Counted from the first letter of the stretch, positions 1-12,784 are shown. The stretch: DNA of 64,000 bases from Lycocorax pyrrhopterus obiensis (GCA_014706295.1 JACSVZ010000001.1:39418318-39482317); one strand, 5' to 3'. Numbers and translations: made by a program. The notes: generated from the sequence alone by a model not told the origin.

Positions 1-2353
1 TTTTTCACAATTTGAAGTTCTGCACTGGTGGTGCCATCATTCTCTCCCCTTAGAGCATTAAACTACAGATGGGAAGTTAGCCTAATTTTGTGCACTGCTC
101 TACCCTTAGCCATTACCAATTTCAGTTCACACTTTATAGTAAATGAAGCCTCAGTGAGTTGTTCTTCCTCAGGGCATGCCCACATTTACCAGGTTCTTAC
201 AAGGGCAGCAGTCACCCAGTAGGGAGAGAGATTATCAAGTCCTGCTGTGTGTGAAGCATTTGGACTTGTGAAAGATGTCTAAGACTGATGTTAGTGGCAC
301 TGTGCTGAAGTAGTCTTTCCCATTAAAAGGAATCCTGCCAAAATGTTGAAATACTGGCCTTCCCTGGCACCTGTTGCAAGCTACCTCAGTCCCTTTCCAG
401 GGACTAAATGGAATCTGTTCTCAAACAGTACAAATATAGATGCTAAATACAGGGTGAGTGGCTTACAGGGCATCAATCCACACAGATAATTGTGCAGGTG
501 CAGTTTCTAAGAGGCTGAGGCACCATATCACTACTTTTTACAAGTTCTCTTAATGCCTGGGATTCAATTGCAGTAGATGACTTGGGAATTTCTGTCCTCC
601 CATAAACAGAAAAATAGAAACACAGATCCTTCCCAATACTTCTTTATGTGATATCCAATGTGACTGTTACTTGTTACTTCTTTTTGCAAAGTTTTTTAAA
701 TAGCATACCTACAGTGGTTTTAATATTACATATACAGAGAGTGCCTTCCAAGTATGTTCATGTGTTCCTTTAATCCTCTGAGGTAGGTAGGTGTTACAAA
801 GAAGTAGATATCAGGCTTTAAAACTAACAAAAAATAAACAAACAAAACAAACAACAAGAAAAACAACAACAACAAAACCCGCAAAAAGCACTCCACATAC
901 CACAACCAAAAAAAACCATCCACAGGAAATACTGTTTATTTGGTGTTAGCAAAGAATTAGTCTAAAGGACATTTACTTCAGCCCAAGATTTATAACAATA
1001 CAATAATTAGGAGTTTAGTCTTCTCTGTGAACTTCTAAATTTTTGCTGTTACTACATTAAATCACAAAATTACTAGAACTTCTGGAAGTTTTACCCTTGT
1101 TTTGGTATGCCGTGATGTGTCCTGCTGCTATAAGAGGAGAATTACGCAGTCAAAATGCTGCCAAGTGCTTCTAGATCTCAAAATGTCTGTGACTGCCCTG
1201 AGACAAATTCTTTACAGGATCCATAGTCCTTTCTCACTCTTATGCCCCTCCTCTTCCTTTCCCTTTGCTCTCTGCATGTGTTACCATGGCCAAGAGAACC
1301 ATTGCTCATCTTTCAGGGTTTAGATATCATAAAACTAAAATGTCTGTCAGTGACTAAATGCAACGCTTTGGTCTTTGGACACATACAGAATCCTTATAGT
1401 TATTCATCCTGAATATCGTTTATCTTGAAAATTTATAGCTCCAAGAGGAAAAAAATATGGCATAAGATACCATGACAACTAATATTATTTTATTAACATC
1501 TTGAGTAAAACAGGATAAAACAAATCCCATTTCAGAGGGATTGATTGAACGTATCAGTTGATCACTCATTTCCTTCCTGAATGAAAAAAAGAAAATATAT
1601 TCATTTTCATTAAAGAATTGGTAAAGGTAATGGTGTGTGCTTTTAGTTCTGCTGCTGTAATTTCATGAGCTTTTATTTCCTTTAACTTTCCCCTTCCCTT
1701 CACATATTCTCCATTTGAACCATGGACAAGAAATTTGTACCAGATTTGGCCAGGTTAGCCATGACTGGAACAGGCTGAAAATAAAACAGGGAGTGAGCTA
1801 CAGGTTAATCAATGTGGACCATCAGGAATTCAGTACTGGGGCTCACACTGGCTTTTCTCTACCCAAAAGTACAGCTATGGGGGTATAGGACAACCAAGGT
1901 TCTGTCTGTTTGCAGATCATTCTGAGTCCCTCTTCTGGAGACAACCTAGCAAGAATAATTTTAAAATCATGGTTAAAGGACAACAGCAGAGTATGTGCAG
2001 TAATTGGCAACACTAAAAAATGGACTGTCAAGCAGTCATGAACACTGCTCACTAAACCTTCCCAAACTAATCTTCAGGAGTTAAAAAATTGAGTGTTCTG
2101 AGGTAATGGTACTTTAGATTGAAAACCTATATAATGTATCATATCGTTATCACAGATTACATCTGAGATCTCAAAACAGCAAAATGAAAAAAGGTAATTT
2201 TTCTTAAAAAAGTAAAAAAATTACACATATTAAAAAAGTCTCTAAAGAGTTGTAGGAAATGAATACTTGGGCATAGGCTTTGTTCTCCTGTCAGACATTT
2301 CCCTGGAACAAAGACTTCATAACCTACACCATTCTCATTTTTTCTGTTATTAG
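1..2353. other. Non-coding or intronic sequence
   Basis: There is no long open reading frame and no recognisable repeat here beyond the A/C-rich stretch annotated separately. If the + strand last exon at 2,354 is real, this is probably its upstream intron. A possible short open segment lies between an acceptor-like CCTTTCCAG (ending near 400) and a donor-like GGGTGAGT near 455. It ends on a codon boundary, whereas the 2,354 exon needs two bases from its predecessor, so the two do not join cleanly. Confidence 0.4.
815..895. repeat. A-rich (AAC)n-like low-complexity tract
   Basis: About 80 bases consist almost only of A with interspersed C and G, including AACAACAAC runs and repeated AAACAAAC units. 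It has no coding potential. It may be the degraded A-rich remnant of an old insertion, but no body of a retroposon is recognisable beside it. Confidence 0.7.
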
Positions 2354-2576
2354 AGACCAAAATAATAATCTAAAGAAACATTGTATCAGAGAAGCACTTA
2401 CATTTGTCATACCCCAGGATGCAGAATATACTACTCCTGCTGCAATTGTTGATGCAATAAATAAATTAAATGAAAAAATAAGTGATGCCATCACCAAATT
2501 CCCTTTAACACTAAGTAGAGAAAGCTCCCCTGATAAATCTTCATCTATTTCATTCACAAAAACACTTGAAGCTTGA
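2354..2576 (+). CDS. Putative last coding exon of an unrecognised + strand gene
   Basis: A pyrimidine-rich tract (TTCTCATTTTTTCTGTTATTAG) gives a convincing acceptor ending at 2,353. After it an open frame of about 74 codons runs to TGA at 2,574-2,576. The first exon base would complete a codon carrying two bases from an upstream exon; the other two frames stop early. The peptide is polar and helix-like (IVDAINKLNEKISDAITKF) and then becomes serine-rich (SRESSPDKSSSISF) near its end. No domain is recognised. An AATAAA at 2,871-2,876 would give a 3' UTR of about 310 bases that includes a CR1 fragment. No partner exon was established in the 2.3 kb upstream, so this could be a chance open frame or part of a non-coding transcript. 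Confidence 0.35.
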
Positions 2577-2689
2577 GACTGATGATTTCAGCTTTACAGG
2601 ATCATGTTCTTGTTTAGCAACTCCATTACTCTCTTAATTACACCTTGCTGTGACTGATAAAGACCTTTTTACTGTAGAGTTTGGGATGC

Positions 2690-2855
2690 CCAACAGACAC
2701 AGAACAGTTAAGCTGGAAGGGAACTCTGGAAATCAGGTAGTCATATTCCCTGTTCAAAGCAAGGCTAATGTCAAAGTGATATTGAACTGCTCAGGGCCTT
2801 GTCCAGTTGAGTTCTGGCTACATCCTACAGAGCTACAGTTCATTAGAGACTAATT
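2690..2855 (-). mobile_element. CR1 LINE 3'-end fragment
   Basis: Read on the - strand this resembles the standard CR1 3' end. Landmarks on the + strand are GCTGGAAGGGAACTCTGG, then CCTGTTCAAAGCAAGG, then GCTCAGGGCCTTGTCCAGTTG. These correspond to the avian CR1 phrases for 'tggaagggacctctgga', 'ctgctcaaagcagg' and 'ctcagggccttgtccag'. The copy is diverged and truncated, with no open frame. It lies inside the putative 3' UTR of the exon ending at 2,576. Confidence 0.75.
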
Positions 2856-2870
2856 CTCTGGAAGACAGGA

Positions 2871-2876
2871 AATAAA
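2871..2876 (+). terminator. Possible polyadenylation signal AATAAA
   Basis: An AATAAA in an A-rich context lies about 295 bases after the stop codon at 2,576. It is the nearest canonical signal downstream of that putative exon. It sits just past the CR1 fragment, and since A-rich AATAAA strings are common in this AT-rich DNA the assignment depends on the exon being real. Confidence 0.25.
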
Positions 2877-3099
2877 AAAGAAGGTATCACCAATGCCATT
2901 GTAAAAATGCTTTGCTGAAGGTGCCAAAAGCCACGAAAAGTTTTCCAGTGTCCAGGCAGAATGCTTAACACTACCTTTAGAGGCTAGAAGGTTTCGTAAC
3001 AGCAAGGTAGCAGAGCTGTGGGCCCAACAGCTTGGCGGTGAAAAGTCTGGGTGCATATGACAGAACTAAGGGGTACAAAAGTATTGGCAAAGATAATTC

Positions 3100-3137
3100 A
3101 AACTAAAATAATTCAAACCAAACCATTCTGTGATTCT
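3100..3137 (+). mobile_element. Short CR1-like 3' terminus
   Basis: The stretch AACCAAACCATTCTGTGATTCTG matches the terminal phrase of + oriented CR1 elements (a 'cccaaaccattctatgattct' type of ending). The sequence immediately upstream is not clearly CR1, so only the extreme 3' end can be supported. It is about 250 bases from the opposite-orientation CR1 fragment at 2,690-2,855. Confidence 0.4.
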
Positions 3138-3139
3138 GG

Positions 3140-6100
3140 CTCAGCATCCTTTTGCTACAGTGAACTATCTGCAAGTAAAAGGTATTTAAGGATGAGTTGA
3201 GTGTTTGATGATGGGATCAATGAAGGCACAGCATTCAACAGCACTAAGCTGTTGTAAAATTTGTCCATGTAGCATTGCCATAGAGCACCCTCAAATCTGA
3301 ATGGTCGGTGGGGTGGTTTTTGAGAACTTGCCCAAACACAAGTAGTTGTTCGTTTGAGGATTTCCTCCTACATGCATTTTTTCCTTGAGCAACCTGCTCA
3401 CTCTGCAGATACCTGATCTTCCTGTGCAGTGTCCCAGCAGAGGGAACCTGCTTGCAACCTGACTGTAGTAAGGACAGAGCTGCAGTTAGGTTCAAGTCCA
3501 TCTGCTGGACTTCGTGGATTCCTTGATTTATCTTGCAGTCCCCTTAGATTCTAGTTCCCAGAAGGAATAAAAGATGTTCAAACTCTATGGAAAAAGGCAC
3601 CTTATTCCTTCTTTCCTTCCACCTGCTCCCCAGCCCATATGGACTGGGAGACAGAAGAGGTCATAGACAACTTCTGCGGGCACAGGGCTCACTGAAATCT
3701 AGCTTACTTGTATGTCATGAGGACATGACAGAGGAGTAAAAATGCCCTCATTGTCCCAAAATATGCCTGTTGTCTTTCTTCCAACTGTCATTACTTTCCA
3801 GGACACTGTACTGAGCCACCACTCTCCCTTCCAGTTTCCACTGGAGTTCTTATTTTCCTTTTCCACAACTCAAATCAACATCCCCTTTTCCACTCATTCT
3901 TCACAGGAATCATTGAGACCCTCATTTATTCATTTATTTTCATTCTAAATATTGTCTAAAAGGTTATATCATATTCAAATCCTGTTTTATATATAAGTAT
4001 TTTAAATATGCATTTGCAATTAAATAAAACCCAATCCCTTCAAATCTGAAGAAGGTGTATTGTAACTGTATTTCTATAGTTCTTTGATTTTCAGCAAAGG
4101 TAAAGTCCAAATTCATAATAGCTAGGTGTAAGTTAAATTCTGAGTCATTAATATCTTTGAAACAAGTACGGGAAACCATTTTGGTGAAGTATTTCTGTAC
4201 AAAAAAATGTAATTTGCTTGGTGAACAAAATCCTACACTTCAGGATGTGTTAAATTCAGCCTCAGCAAATGAGAGGTAGACTCTAGTCAAAAGAAGAGAA
4301 AATGCTGAGAAACTGGGATTAGCGGAGGAACTACTAAAAACAGCCACAAAAAAACCCCCATGATGAAATCCGAGTACTACAAGAAATGCCATGGGGTCTG
4401 CCCACATCTCCATCCCTGGAAACTGTATCTCAGAAATCTCTTCCTCAAATGATCCCAAGTTTTCATCACTTCGTCACGTTGTATGACATCCTATGGATTT
4501 CACAGTAAGCCAAAGCAGCACAAAGATTTCAGAGCCCTTATGCTGCAGCCACAGGACCTGCAGCACACCCCAGGGTTCTGGTCCCACTCTCATCTGGGGA
4601 CCTGGCCAGGCACTCCGCAGCTCCCATCTGCTGCACACAGATGGGCTTCCTCACACAGGAAACAAAAGCAGGAGGAGGGGGGCTGCCACACATCTCTCTT
4701 GTGCCCTGGTATGCCCTAGACAGACTGTGACCAGGGCATATACTTCTCCTCAAGCTCTTAGGTCCCATACTCTAGAAATTGTCCTAGAAAACGTGAGTTT
4801 TAAACCCAAAGGCCCTTCATAACTATGCAGCAGAGTTGGTGCTCTGCTTTGCTCTAATTCTCACTGAGTCTTTAGCAGAGGAGTGAAAACACAGGAGCAT
4901 GCTTAATTACTTATTTTTAAACATGCAAAAGATATGTAACAATATGAATGTCTAGACTATAATTTACATAAATATATTTCAAACCAAAATATTTTAAAAT
5001 TATTTATTTCCTGTTTCTATGCTTAAGTGCTTTGCTAGATTGTGGCCAGACTGCAGGATCGAGCCAAAGGTGCATAAATCAAACCTTCAAAGAAATAAAA
5101 TGTTCACAAAGATTGTATTTGGTTGAGCAGATTTAGAAGAATGAAACCAACTATGAAGAAAAATTAGACTGGCTGAAAATTAATAAAGCACAGCTGGAAT
5201 TATTTGATTCATCCATATTTGTTGCTTAAATGGCTCTAGGGCTAAGTTTTGCAGAAAGAAGATACTTCAAGGCTCAGGGGTCAATTGCTTTTGGAGACAA
5301 ATTGACCTACAGGAATACACTTGTCTAATTTGGTTCTTGCAGTGGAGCAAGTCTACAGAAATATACAACCAAAAAAACAATTTTGATTCCAGTGAGTGAA
5401 TATCAGAGGTCTAGTTTAAGGTTCCCATAAATTTACACATATACACTAAAAGATTAATAACTTCTCAAGCTACTAAGTTCCTTTGCTAAAAGCAAAGGCA
5501 GATAAAATCTGAGAAGGAAACAACATATGTGCTTATTCCACATTCTGTTGGCCAGATACCATGCAGTCAGCTCATTGCGTGTTGCTGTGGCTATATCTGC
5601 AGTATTTCATAGGGTTTGGTCATACTCAGGGAGTGCAAGTAACACTATTGCTGGCTCAGCTCCGAGAAGAAAGCTTCAGATCATATGATCATTAATTTTG
5701 AAACTAATTTTATGTGCCAGTTCAACTATTATTAGCTAAATTGTGTTACTACTATTACTTATATATCCAGTCATGCAGTAACACAGTTTGCAATGAGGTC
5801 TTGTGAATACAGTTATCCATTCTAAATATAATGCTTTTCACCTAGGCAGGTTTTATATATTCATACATTGGTATTTTTTCCTGTTCGAAATTAGGAATGG
5901 ACTTTATAAAATGGCACCAAAATGGACCAGTATTAAAATAGTAAAAAAGAAAAACACACCTAAAACTGGAAAATTATTTTAGATATACACACTCCTTGAG
6001 GCTGGCATAAACCTCCCAAGAAGTCTACAGAACTTAAGTCCAGAATTATAGGCACATAATGGAAATTTCACTCTCAGGCAATGTTAATCTTGAAAGATAC

Positions 6101-9100
6101 AATAATTTTTTATTCTCAAGTTGCAGTCTTTTAAATTCAATCACAGCAAAAATAGTATTTCCAGTTGGGTAATTTATCAGGGGTGAAAATAAAAAACTAA
6201 ACTCACACATTTCATTGTAAATTATGAAAAATCTGACCATTGTATCACTGATAAATATACAGGCAATAGATACTGCTGTATGTAGAAAAATACTTTCAAT
6301 AAGTTTTGATTTGTTTTTCACTATTGCCAGGACCAATAGATATTTGTAAATAAATGATTTGTCAACAAATATATAAATCCTGAATGTGGTTACATTTAGA
6401 AAAGCATTCTCTTTTTTCATTTCTCTCTTTTATGTTTCAAACACATAATTGTTCAGAAGGAAAGAATATACAATCCCTTTAACCTTTTCAGTCCTCTTTG
6501 CTTAGAGCCACATAAGGTTGGGATGTTTTCTATGTTTATCCTCTCAAATCATGGAACTAAACATACTTCTTTAAAGTATATAAAAAATATGTTACATGGG
6601 AGATGCTGTCCTGTGACGTTCAAACTGCCAAGGCCCAAAAGTGTAAGAATCACACAATTCAAACACAAGGAAGAGACTGATTTTACTGTAAGGCACCACA
6701 TGGGTTTTTGTTGTAGGTTAAGAGGAAGGTTTTTTTGTTTTGTTTCAGTTGATCCGTTTTTTGGTTGGTTGGGTTTTTTTCAGTAAACCATTTCTTATTT
6801 TTCACATGATTAAGAAACTCCATCTTCACACAAGCCACTAAGTAAAGAGAACCTATAAGCTGGGGTAAACTTCTAAATAAGGAACTTCTTATTAAAAGCA
6901 AGATATTCAAAACTCTTGATAAGTAACTTCGAGTGCATCCAGAGCTTTAGTGGAGTGAATTTGTCTCAAAGTAGAAACATTATGCTGTTTGTACAACATC
7001 ACGTAATTTTTATGATGCAGCAAGTTTAGACCCCACGTTTCAGTGTTATTTGTATGCCCAAAGACGCTTTGGTGAGATTACCTGTATAGTCCTCTGAGCA
7101 CCATCAATGGTGACAGACAACAAGGGTGAAGCCAGGTTCCACTCGCTGGTCACATTTAGTTTCATCCCATCAACTTCCACCTGTTGTGACACCAAACAAG
7201 GCTGTTACTATGAAGACAGACAGAAAACTGATCTCAAGTTCATTACTGCATACAAAGCAGCAACCATTTTAAAACAGATGGCTCCCAAACAACCTGTCAT
7301 GTTTACTGCTTCTGCCATAAAAGACAGGGTCCAACAACAGAGTCTTCCAGCTATCTCTGGGGAGAGGTGAAGGACCTGTGAACAGCTGCCTCGGAGTAGC
7401 AAGGTTTCAAGTGATTTCCAGCAAGTAACAAACAGCCATCCAACTTTTAAACCTATCTGGACATGCTACATTTACTGCAATTAGACAAGTAATGCATATA
7501 AATTCCAGTGACACCTTGCAACCCACACAACAGGGCTTGCATATAATATTCTCTCCAAGGACCAAGGAAGAACTTTTCCTATGCTTCTAATGAAGGGCTT
7601 TGCATTGTTATCTTAATTAATATGAGGCAGTAATTAATTCTTCGGCGTTTTGCCTCGAAGTCTAGAAAAACTTTGCAAATTCTGACATGTTTTCTTTCAA
7701 TATACAGCTGATCAGAGGAATACAATTTCTGACTTGAATGCCAATATGCTTATCCAGAAAGTGGGGGGGTTTTAACCATCCCATATTCATTGTACAAAAA
7801 TATTTCTAGGTGAAGCGCAAAAATTCTGGGTTCTGAAAAAAGTGAGATTATTATGAAAAAAATTATTACATATGGACTAATACAATTAGTGATGAATTTT
7901 TATGGCATGTTTTGAACACTCATCATACTATTGAAGGTAGGTAACTATGATTTCAGTTATATAATTTACTATGAACAGAAGAAAAATCATGGTTGGCCAG
8001 TTTCCTTCCTCTCTCAAAATCTCCAAAATATTTTCTAATCAGTAAATTTCAGACAATAGTGATAATGACACAACTATTGCATACATTCTCAATAAACTAG
8101 AAAAAATTTAATGCGTTTAGAATAAAAGCTGAGCACACACTTTGCAAAATAAAATTTATAAAGCCTACTCTTTTGGGTCTCAGACTTACCATTATTTGAT
8201 CTTATAAAAAGAAGAAGCATCTTAAAAGAAATCCATAACAGAAGTGCAGAGGAGCAGCGTGTAATTTGATAAATTTATTTCAGTTAAGAACAAAAAGTTC
8301 TGGCTTTAAAAACCTTCAAATTTTATAGACTTTAGTTCAGAACACAAAGTTGGCCTTAGTAATACAATCTACGCAATTTCCATGGGCTTTGACTATAAAT
8401 AAAGTTACATGTAAAGAACAAGAAGAAAAACAAGTCATTTATAATGGTTCATCAATAGGCCAGATTAGCTGGCATGCTTCAGGTACTTTACACTGCTCCA
8501 GTGATGCAAACCAGCCACAAACCTGGCTTCAGTTAAGCCAGACCTGCAGCTGGTTTGTATTTCCAGAGCACTGCAGAGCAGCTGGAACACTCTGGTGAAC
8601 CCAGCCTGCTCTCAGCAAACATGTACCAGCAAATACTGTCTTTATTGAGAATAGGAGAAACATCTGAAAAAGACTTTCCAAATGGAGAAATGCAAAACCA
8701 GCACTCTATCTCAACCCTCTTTGATTACCAACTGAACTTTGGTAAGGTAATTGTTTGAAAAGTTCTGTCGCTATCACTAAAACCAAAGAAAGAATGTCCG
8801 CATGGAGTCTGGGTCTGAAAACATCATTTACCATGTGTGTCCAGGGATAGAGGTGAGATAGCATCGAAGCACACAAGGCTACTGGTCACCAAAAAAACCT
8901 TCAAGTGTACACCACACTGCTTGTGGCAGTGTAGGATTTACACACAGCTTCGCAGAAAATCTATAGCTGCCATCTACAGTTCTAGAAGAGGGTGTTCCAG
9001 GGGCAGGAGGTAAGTCAATACCTCACCGACAAATTCAATTTAATCATTAGCTCTTTTGCCACTGTACAGATGAGAAAAAGAAGTAAACCAAGTGTGTCAC

Positions 9101-9465
9101 AGTGGTAAATAACCTGTCCAAAATCCCTCACAAGGGTCCATACAAGTCTCGCCATTATTGATTCCAGATTATACTAGTATCAAAATATTTCTAGTGGAAA
9201 CCCCCCTGAAAGGAGAGACGGCAAGCAGATGCTAAGTCTAAACAAACTGTGGCACTCGAGGCTGCTTATGTGCAATAGAGAAACAAGCAGACAATATATT
9301 GCCACTATTATGGTTTCCCTATTCAAGAAAGAATAGAGGGTCAGGGAAAGGGTTATATAAACTAATGCATATCCCATAAACTGCAGCAGTCTTCTCACAG
9401 ACTGGAGAGACAGAGTCTTAGCTGCCTTCACCTGCAGCTCACCATGGTATGTGCAGCTGGGGAAG
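3140..9465. other. Non-coding stretch with no supported gene
   Basis: Frames are short and AT-driven. The longest, on the - strand at 6,046-6,420, is rich in Ile, Phe, Lys and Tyr codons, as expected of AT-rich non-coding DNA. A T/G-rich run lies at about 6,727-6,782. The one point of interest is the paired TAATTA palindrome region at 7,612-7,665, described under findings. Confidence 0.5.
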
Positions 9466-9466
9466 A

Positions 9467-9615
9467 TCATAGAAATTACAGAATATTCTCAGATGGAAGT
9501 GATCCGCAAGGATCATCACGTCCAACTCTTATACTTAATGGCTTATATGGGGATTGACCCCACCACCTTTGCATTATTAGCACTGCATGTAACCAACTGA
9601 GGATGCAAAGCCAAG
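9467..9615 (-). mobile_element. tRNA-Ile-derived SINE with CR1-like 3' tail (TguSINE1-like)
   Basis: On the - strand the first part, about 9,615 down to 9,539, follows the layout of a nuclear tRNA-Ile. It has a TCAGTTGGTTA box A/D-loop region, a GTGCTAATAATGC anticodon-arm region (the AAU position of tRNA-Ile) and a GGGGTCAATCCCC box B/T-arm region, ending in a degenerate AAGCCA. The second part, 9,538 down to about 9,467, is CR1-like: GAGTTGGACGTGATGATCC, then a CACTTCCATCTGAGAATATTCTGTAATTTCTATGATC ending. This head-plus-tail design is known from the passerine SINE TguSINE1, which is mobilised by CR1. The acceptor stem is no longer complementary and the box A is degraded, so this is a fossil and not a working tRNA gene. 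Confidence 0.75.
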
Positions 9616-12384
9616 AGAATCCCAAGGAAATTTGGCTATCTATGCTCCAGTAGGTAGGATGACAAAGACAGGAGGTCAAGACAGCAGAGAAAATTAACAA
9701 GGACTGAGAGTAAGATATTTACCATGTAGTGACCATGTTACTCTTACTACAAATGAGGGAAAAGGCGGGGTGAAGGGGAAGACAGGACATGGTGTACCAA
9801 AAACCAGATGGGGATTGAAATCAAACCAATACTTCACCTAATAGACCAAACCTTCTTTCTGCAGCTCAACAGCCAACAGCCTAGCAAGACTAGCAGGGGG
9901 AAATAGGGGAAGAGAGAAGACAGTAAAAGAACTTGTCAGAAGTTTGCATTTGCCTTCATTCCTCCTCTAGCAATGGATGTCATAATTGAACCTAATAAAT
10001 ACTGCAATAAAACCAGGACCTTTTTGCTTTAGGCTTGGGGGATTGGAGGTGGGGATTTAGGGTATGAAGGGGGACATGGGGATTAACTAATGACATTACA
10101 CTGACTACTTTGCATCTTACTTTGTTTCTGTGCTACTAAAACAGCCGAGAACAAATCACCATTTGATGGATGGTAACACTTGAACTGTAGGGAGAAGATC
10201 TCAGTGAATTCACTCCTGCAGTGGGTCACACCAGGCTTTATACCACAGCTATATAGTCTAGCTTTATCCTTAACTACTCAGTTCCAAGCATACACATGTG
10301 TATGTGCATCTACAGTAACTATGTTTGCATTGCTGTGCTATATCCACCGGCATAGTGGTGGTGAATTATTCCTTTTTTAAAAGGTTTGTTTGTCCCTAGG
10401 TAAGGACATAAAAGATAAAAGCAGCCACAGTCCTTTACAATTATTTCCAATTCAAAGTAAATGAGGTCTCAGAAAGAAGAGTGACAAGTCCAAGACACAA
10501 TGGTAGAAAAAGGTCAACAGCTTACCCCACTGTCACAACTTTGCAGACTTATGCTGGCATGCAGCTGTACTACACAAGTAGCAGCCCCTTCACCTCTTGT
10601 GGAGTGAGTTCCTGATGTTCAGCATGATAGGTACCAGCTAACCAATAGTGCAAAGAGCTGCAAAGCATAATCTGCATTCAGTTTCCTTTAGAGAACATAA
10701 TTTGGCATTCTGTGTGCATGTCAGGCAATTAAAGAAGGCAGCACAAGCCTGAGTGTTATAGCCCTGTTAATTTACTAATGCAGAGTCTCGCGTACATCTG
10801 GCACATGTCACTTTCTTTCTCCTGGAAATGAAGGTGGTTTTCCAGGAGACTGGAGGGCAGCTGAAGCATTTGTTTCCTGCCTGATGCTTCAAAACATTAT
10901 GCCTGAAGTTCCTCATGCCAGCCTTGAGTCTGACTAACTTAAGCCTGCTGATTTAATCCCATGGTTTCAATTCTGCCTCTCAGCGTGGTATTCAACTCAA
11001 GAGTCCTGGCCCTAACTACTTGGCTATGCCACCCTTAGACATATTACTTACAGCCCTTAATTCTACCTCTTGCTATAGCAGAAGTGATGGCATTCCCTAA
11101 CCAGTCATATCTACAAAACGAAAAGCCACCCTCTGCAGACCTGCCTTGCTGAAGTCTTTCCCTGTCAAGACAGCTGCCCATGAAGATGTACTTTTCAGGA
11201 AAACAGACATTACTCTTCACAGGAAACAGATAAATATTCACTGTCATAGCCTCCAACCCCTTCAACTGCCATTACTCTAAGGCACATCCAGTGGATAGCA
11301 AGGGCTCTACAAAGTGAAACCTTAAAATCATTCCTGCAAGGAAGGAACAATAGCAGCAAGCATCATTGTTGCAAATGTGAGGTAGCTTATATGTTTGAGA
11401 ACTTTGTTCAAGCCTACAAAAAGTAAAGCTGTCCTCTTCTGCAGAAAGAGTAACCGTCCCAAGCAGAAGACTCTTTACGTCCATCACTGCTAACTGCACC
11501 ATGCCAAACAGCAAGGAGATTCTTTAAGTTTTCATGAATCAGGTAAAGGAAAGGTATTGCTTCTTGTGCAGAAGAGGAGGTGGCCAGAGGACTTGTAGCA
11601 CGGTGTGGCAATAGAAGGTCCAGCTGTAGGCAGCAATATGTAGTAGCAGTCTGCAGTAATCTCAGACTAAGCCAAATTGAGTTGGACAAAGCACCTTTTG
11701 GTTCCCAGTTTTCACAAAATGCATGAAATTCTCATCTAATCTACTGTCCAGCCAATGGAGAAGCACATGGGAATGGAAAAGGCAAGTGAAAACTGTCCTA
11801 TTTCAAAGCTATCATCTCTGACCTTTTGCAGTCCCATGCAACCTCAAGAATGTGAGGAAAGTCTTTATGAGGCTGATGAGCCCAAGATTCCCTTTAGAAG
11901 CATGATGCATGAAACCCCAGGCATTTTGTAAAATATTTTGCTAGTTTTGAATGTAAAAAAGTTTTTCCCAACCAGCAAAAGAGTTCAAACACTATCTTGC
12001 ATCTCTCTATATATTCCCGTAGCCAATAACAACAACGCACTTCCTTATCATGAAAATTACTGGCTACCTGGAGCCTGTAAGAACTTGTGGTAATTTGCAG
12101 TTGTCTTGGAAACTATTGGGTCTTTTTATACAACTTGCTCTAACTTTCCCTTGAACAAAACCAGAGTCGTATCTGCCACATTAGGAAACAGCAGCAACCA
12201 AATAGTACTTCACATGTTGTCATTTATAAATGCAAATGAACTATGCATAAATGCAAAGAAACCCAGTAAGATTTCCCATGTGGGCAGCTCTTATTAGTTC
12301 ATCTCCTTCTTGCATATGCTTTTTCTGCTGTTCTTTGGACTGTATTTGCTAGTGACCCAGGGTCTGATAACACTCAAAGTGTTT
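9616..12384. other. Non-coding stretch, nothing recognised
   Basis: Between the SINE and the CR1 cluster I see no convincing coding frame, RNA gene or repeat. Pyrimidine and purine runs occur on both strands, but none flanks an open exon with matching phases. Confidence 0.4.
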
Positions 12385-12389
12385 GACAT

Positions 12390-12760
12390 TTTTCCAGGAC
12401 CATGCCCTGGAAGAGGTGATAGTGTACTCTTGTCAAGTTTACAGATGGTATAAAACTGGGTTAAACACTCGAGAGCAGGGCTGCCATCCAGGGGGGCCTA
12501 GACAGGCAAGAGGAAGGGGCTAATGAAAACTTTGTGAAATTCGAGACTAATTTTTAAGTCCAACATGTGAGAAGGACGAACCCATCGCAAAGATACATTG
12601 TGGCCTGACTGGCTAGGGAGCAGCTCTGTGGAGAAGGACTTGGAGATGTGGGCAGACACGTCAGCAGGACATGACTGAGTCAGCAGGCTGCCCTGGCACC
12701 AAGAGCTGCTATCAGGGCCCTGTGCTCTGTTAACAGAGGTGTAGTCTGCAGATAGAGGGA
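12390..12760 (+). mobile_element. CR1 LINE ORF2 fragment (region after the reverse-transcriptase core)
   Basis: The fragment runs through several decayed CR1 landmarks in + orientation. First comes an ACAGATGGTATAAAACTGGG segment (the 'DDTKLG' region). Next is GGGCCTAGACAGGCAAGAGGAAGGGGCTAATGAAAACTTTGTGAAATTC. Then comes GGGAGCAGCTCTGTGGAGAAGGACTTGGAGATG, decoding to GSSSVEKDLEM, close to the CR1 'SS.EKDLGV' motif. Frameshifts and stops break the frame. The first half is homologous, in inverted orientation, to the CR1 fragment at 12,785-13,195. Confidence 0.7.
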
Positions 12761-12784
12761 AATCATTAGATCCTTCTACTCAAA

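Noticed and set aside
6046..6420. 124-codon - strand open frame
   Set aside because: Composition (Ile, Phe, Lys, Tyr, Asn) is what AT-rich non-coding DNA gives; no domain and no flanking signals.
8616..8741. 126-base + strand segment with acceptor CCTGCTCTCAG and donor TTTG/GTAAGG, open in one frame
   Set aside because: Phases 1 and 1 but no partner exon; the putative + strand last exon lies upstream of it, so it would need a separate gene with no other support.
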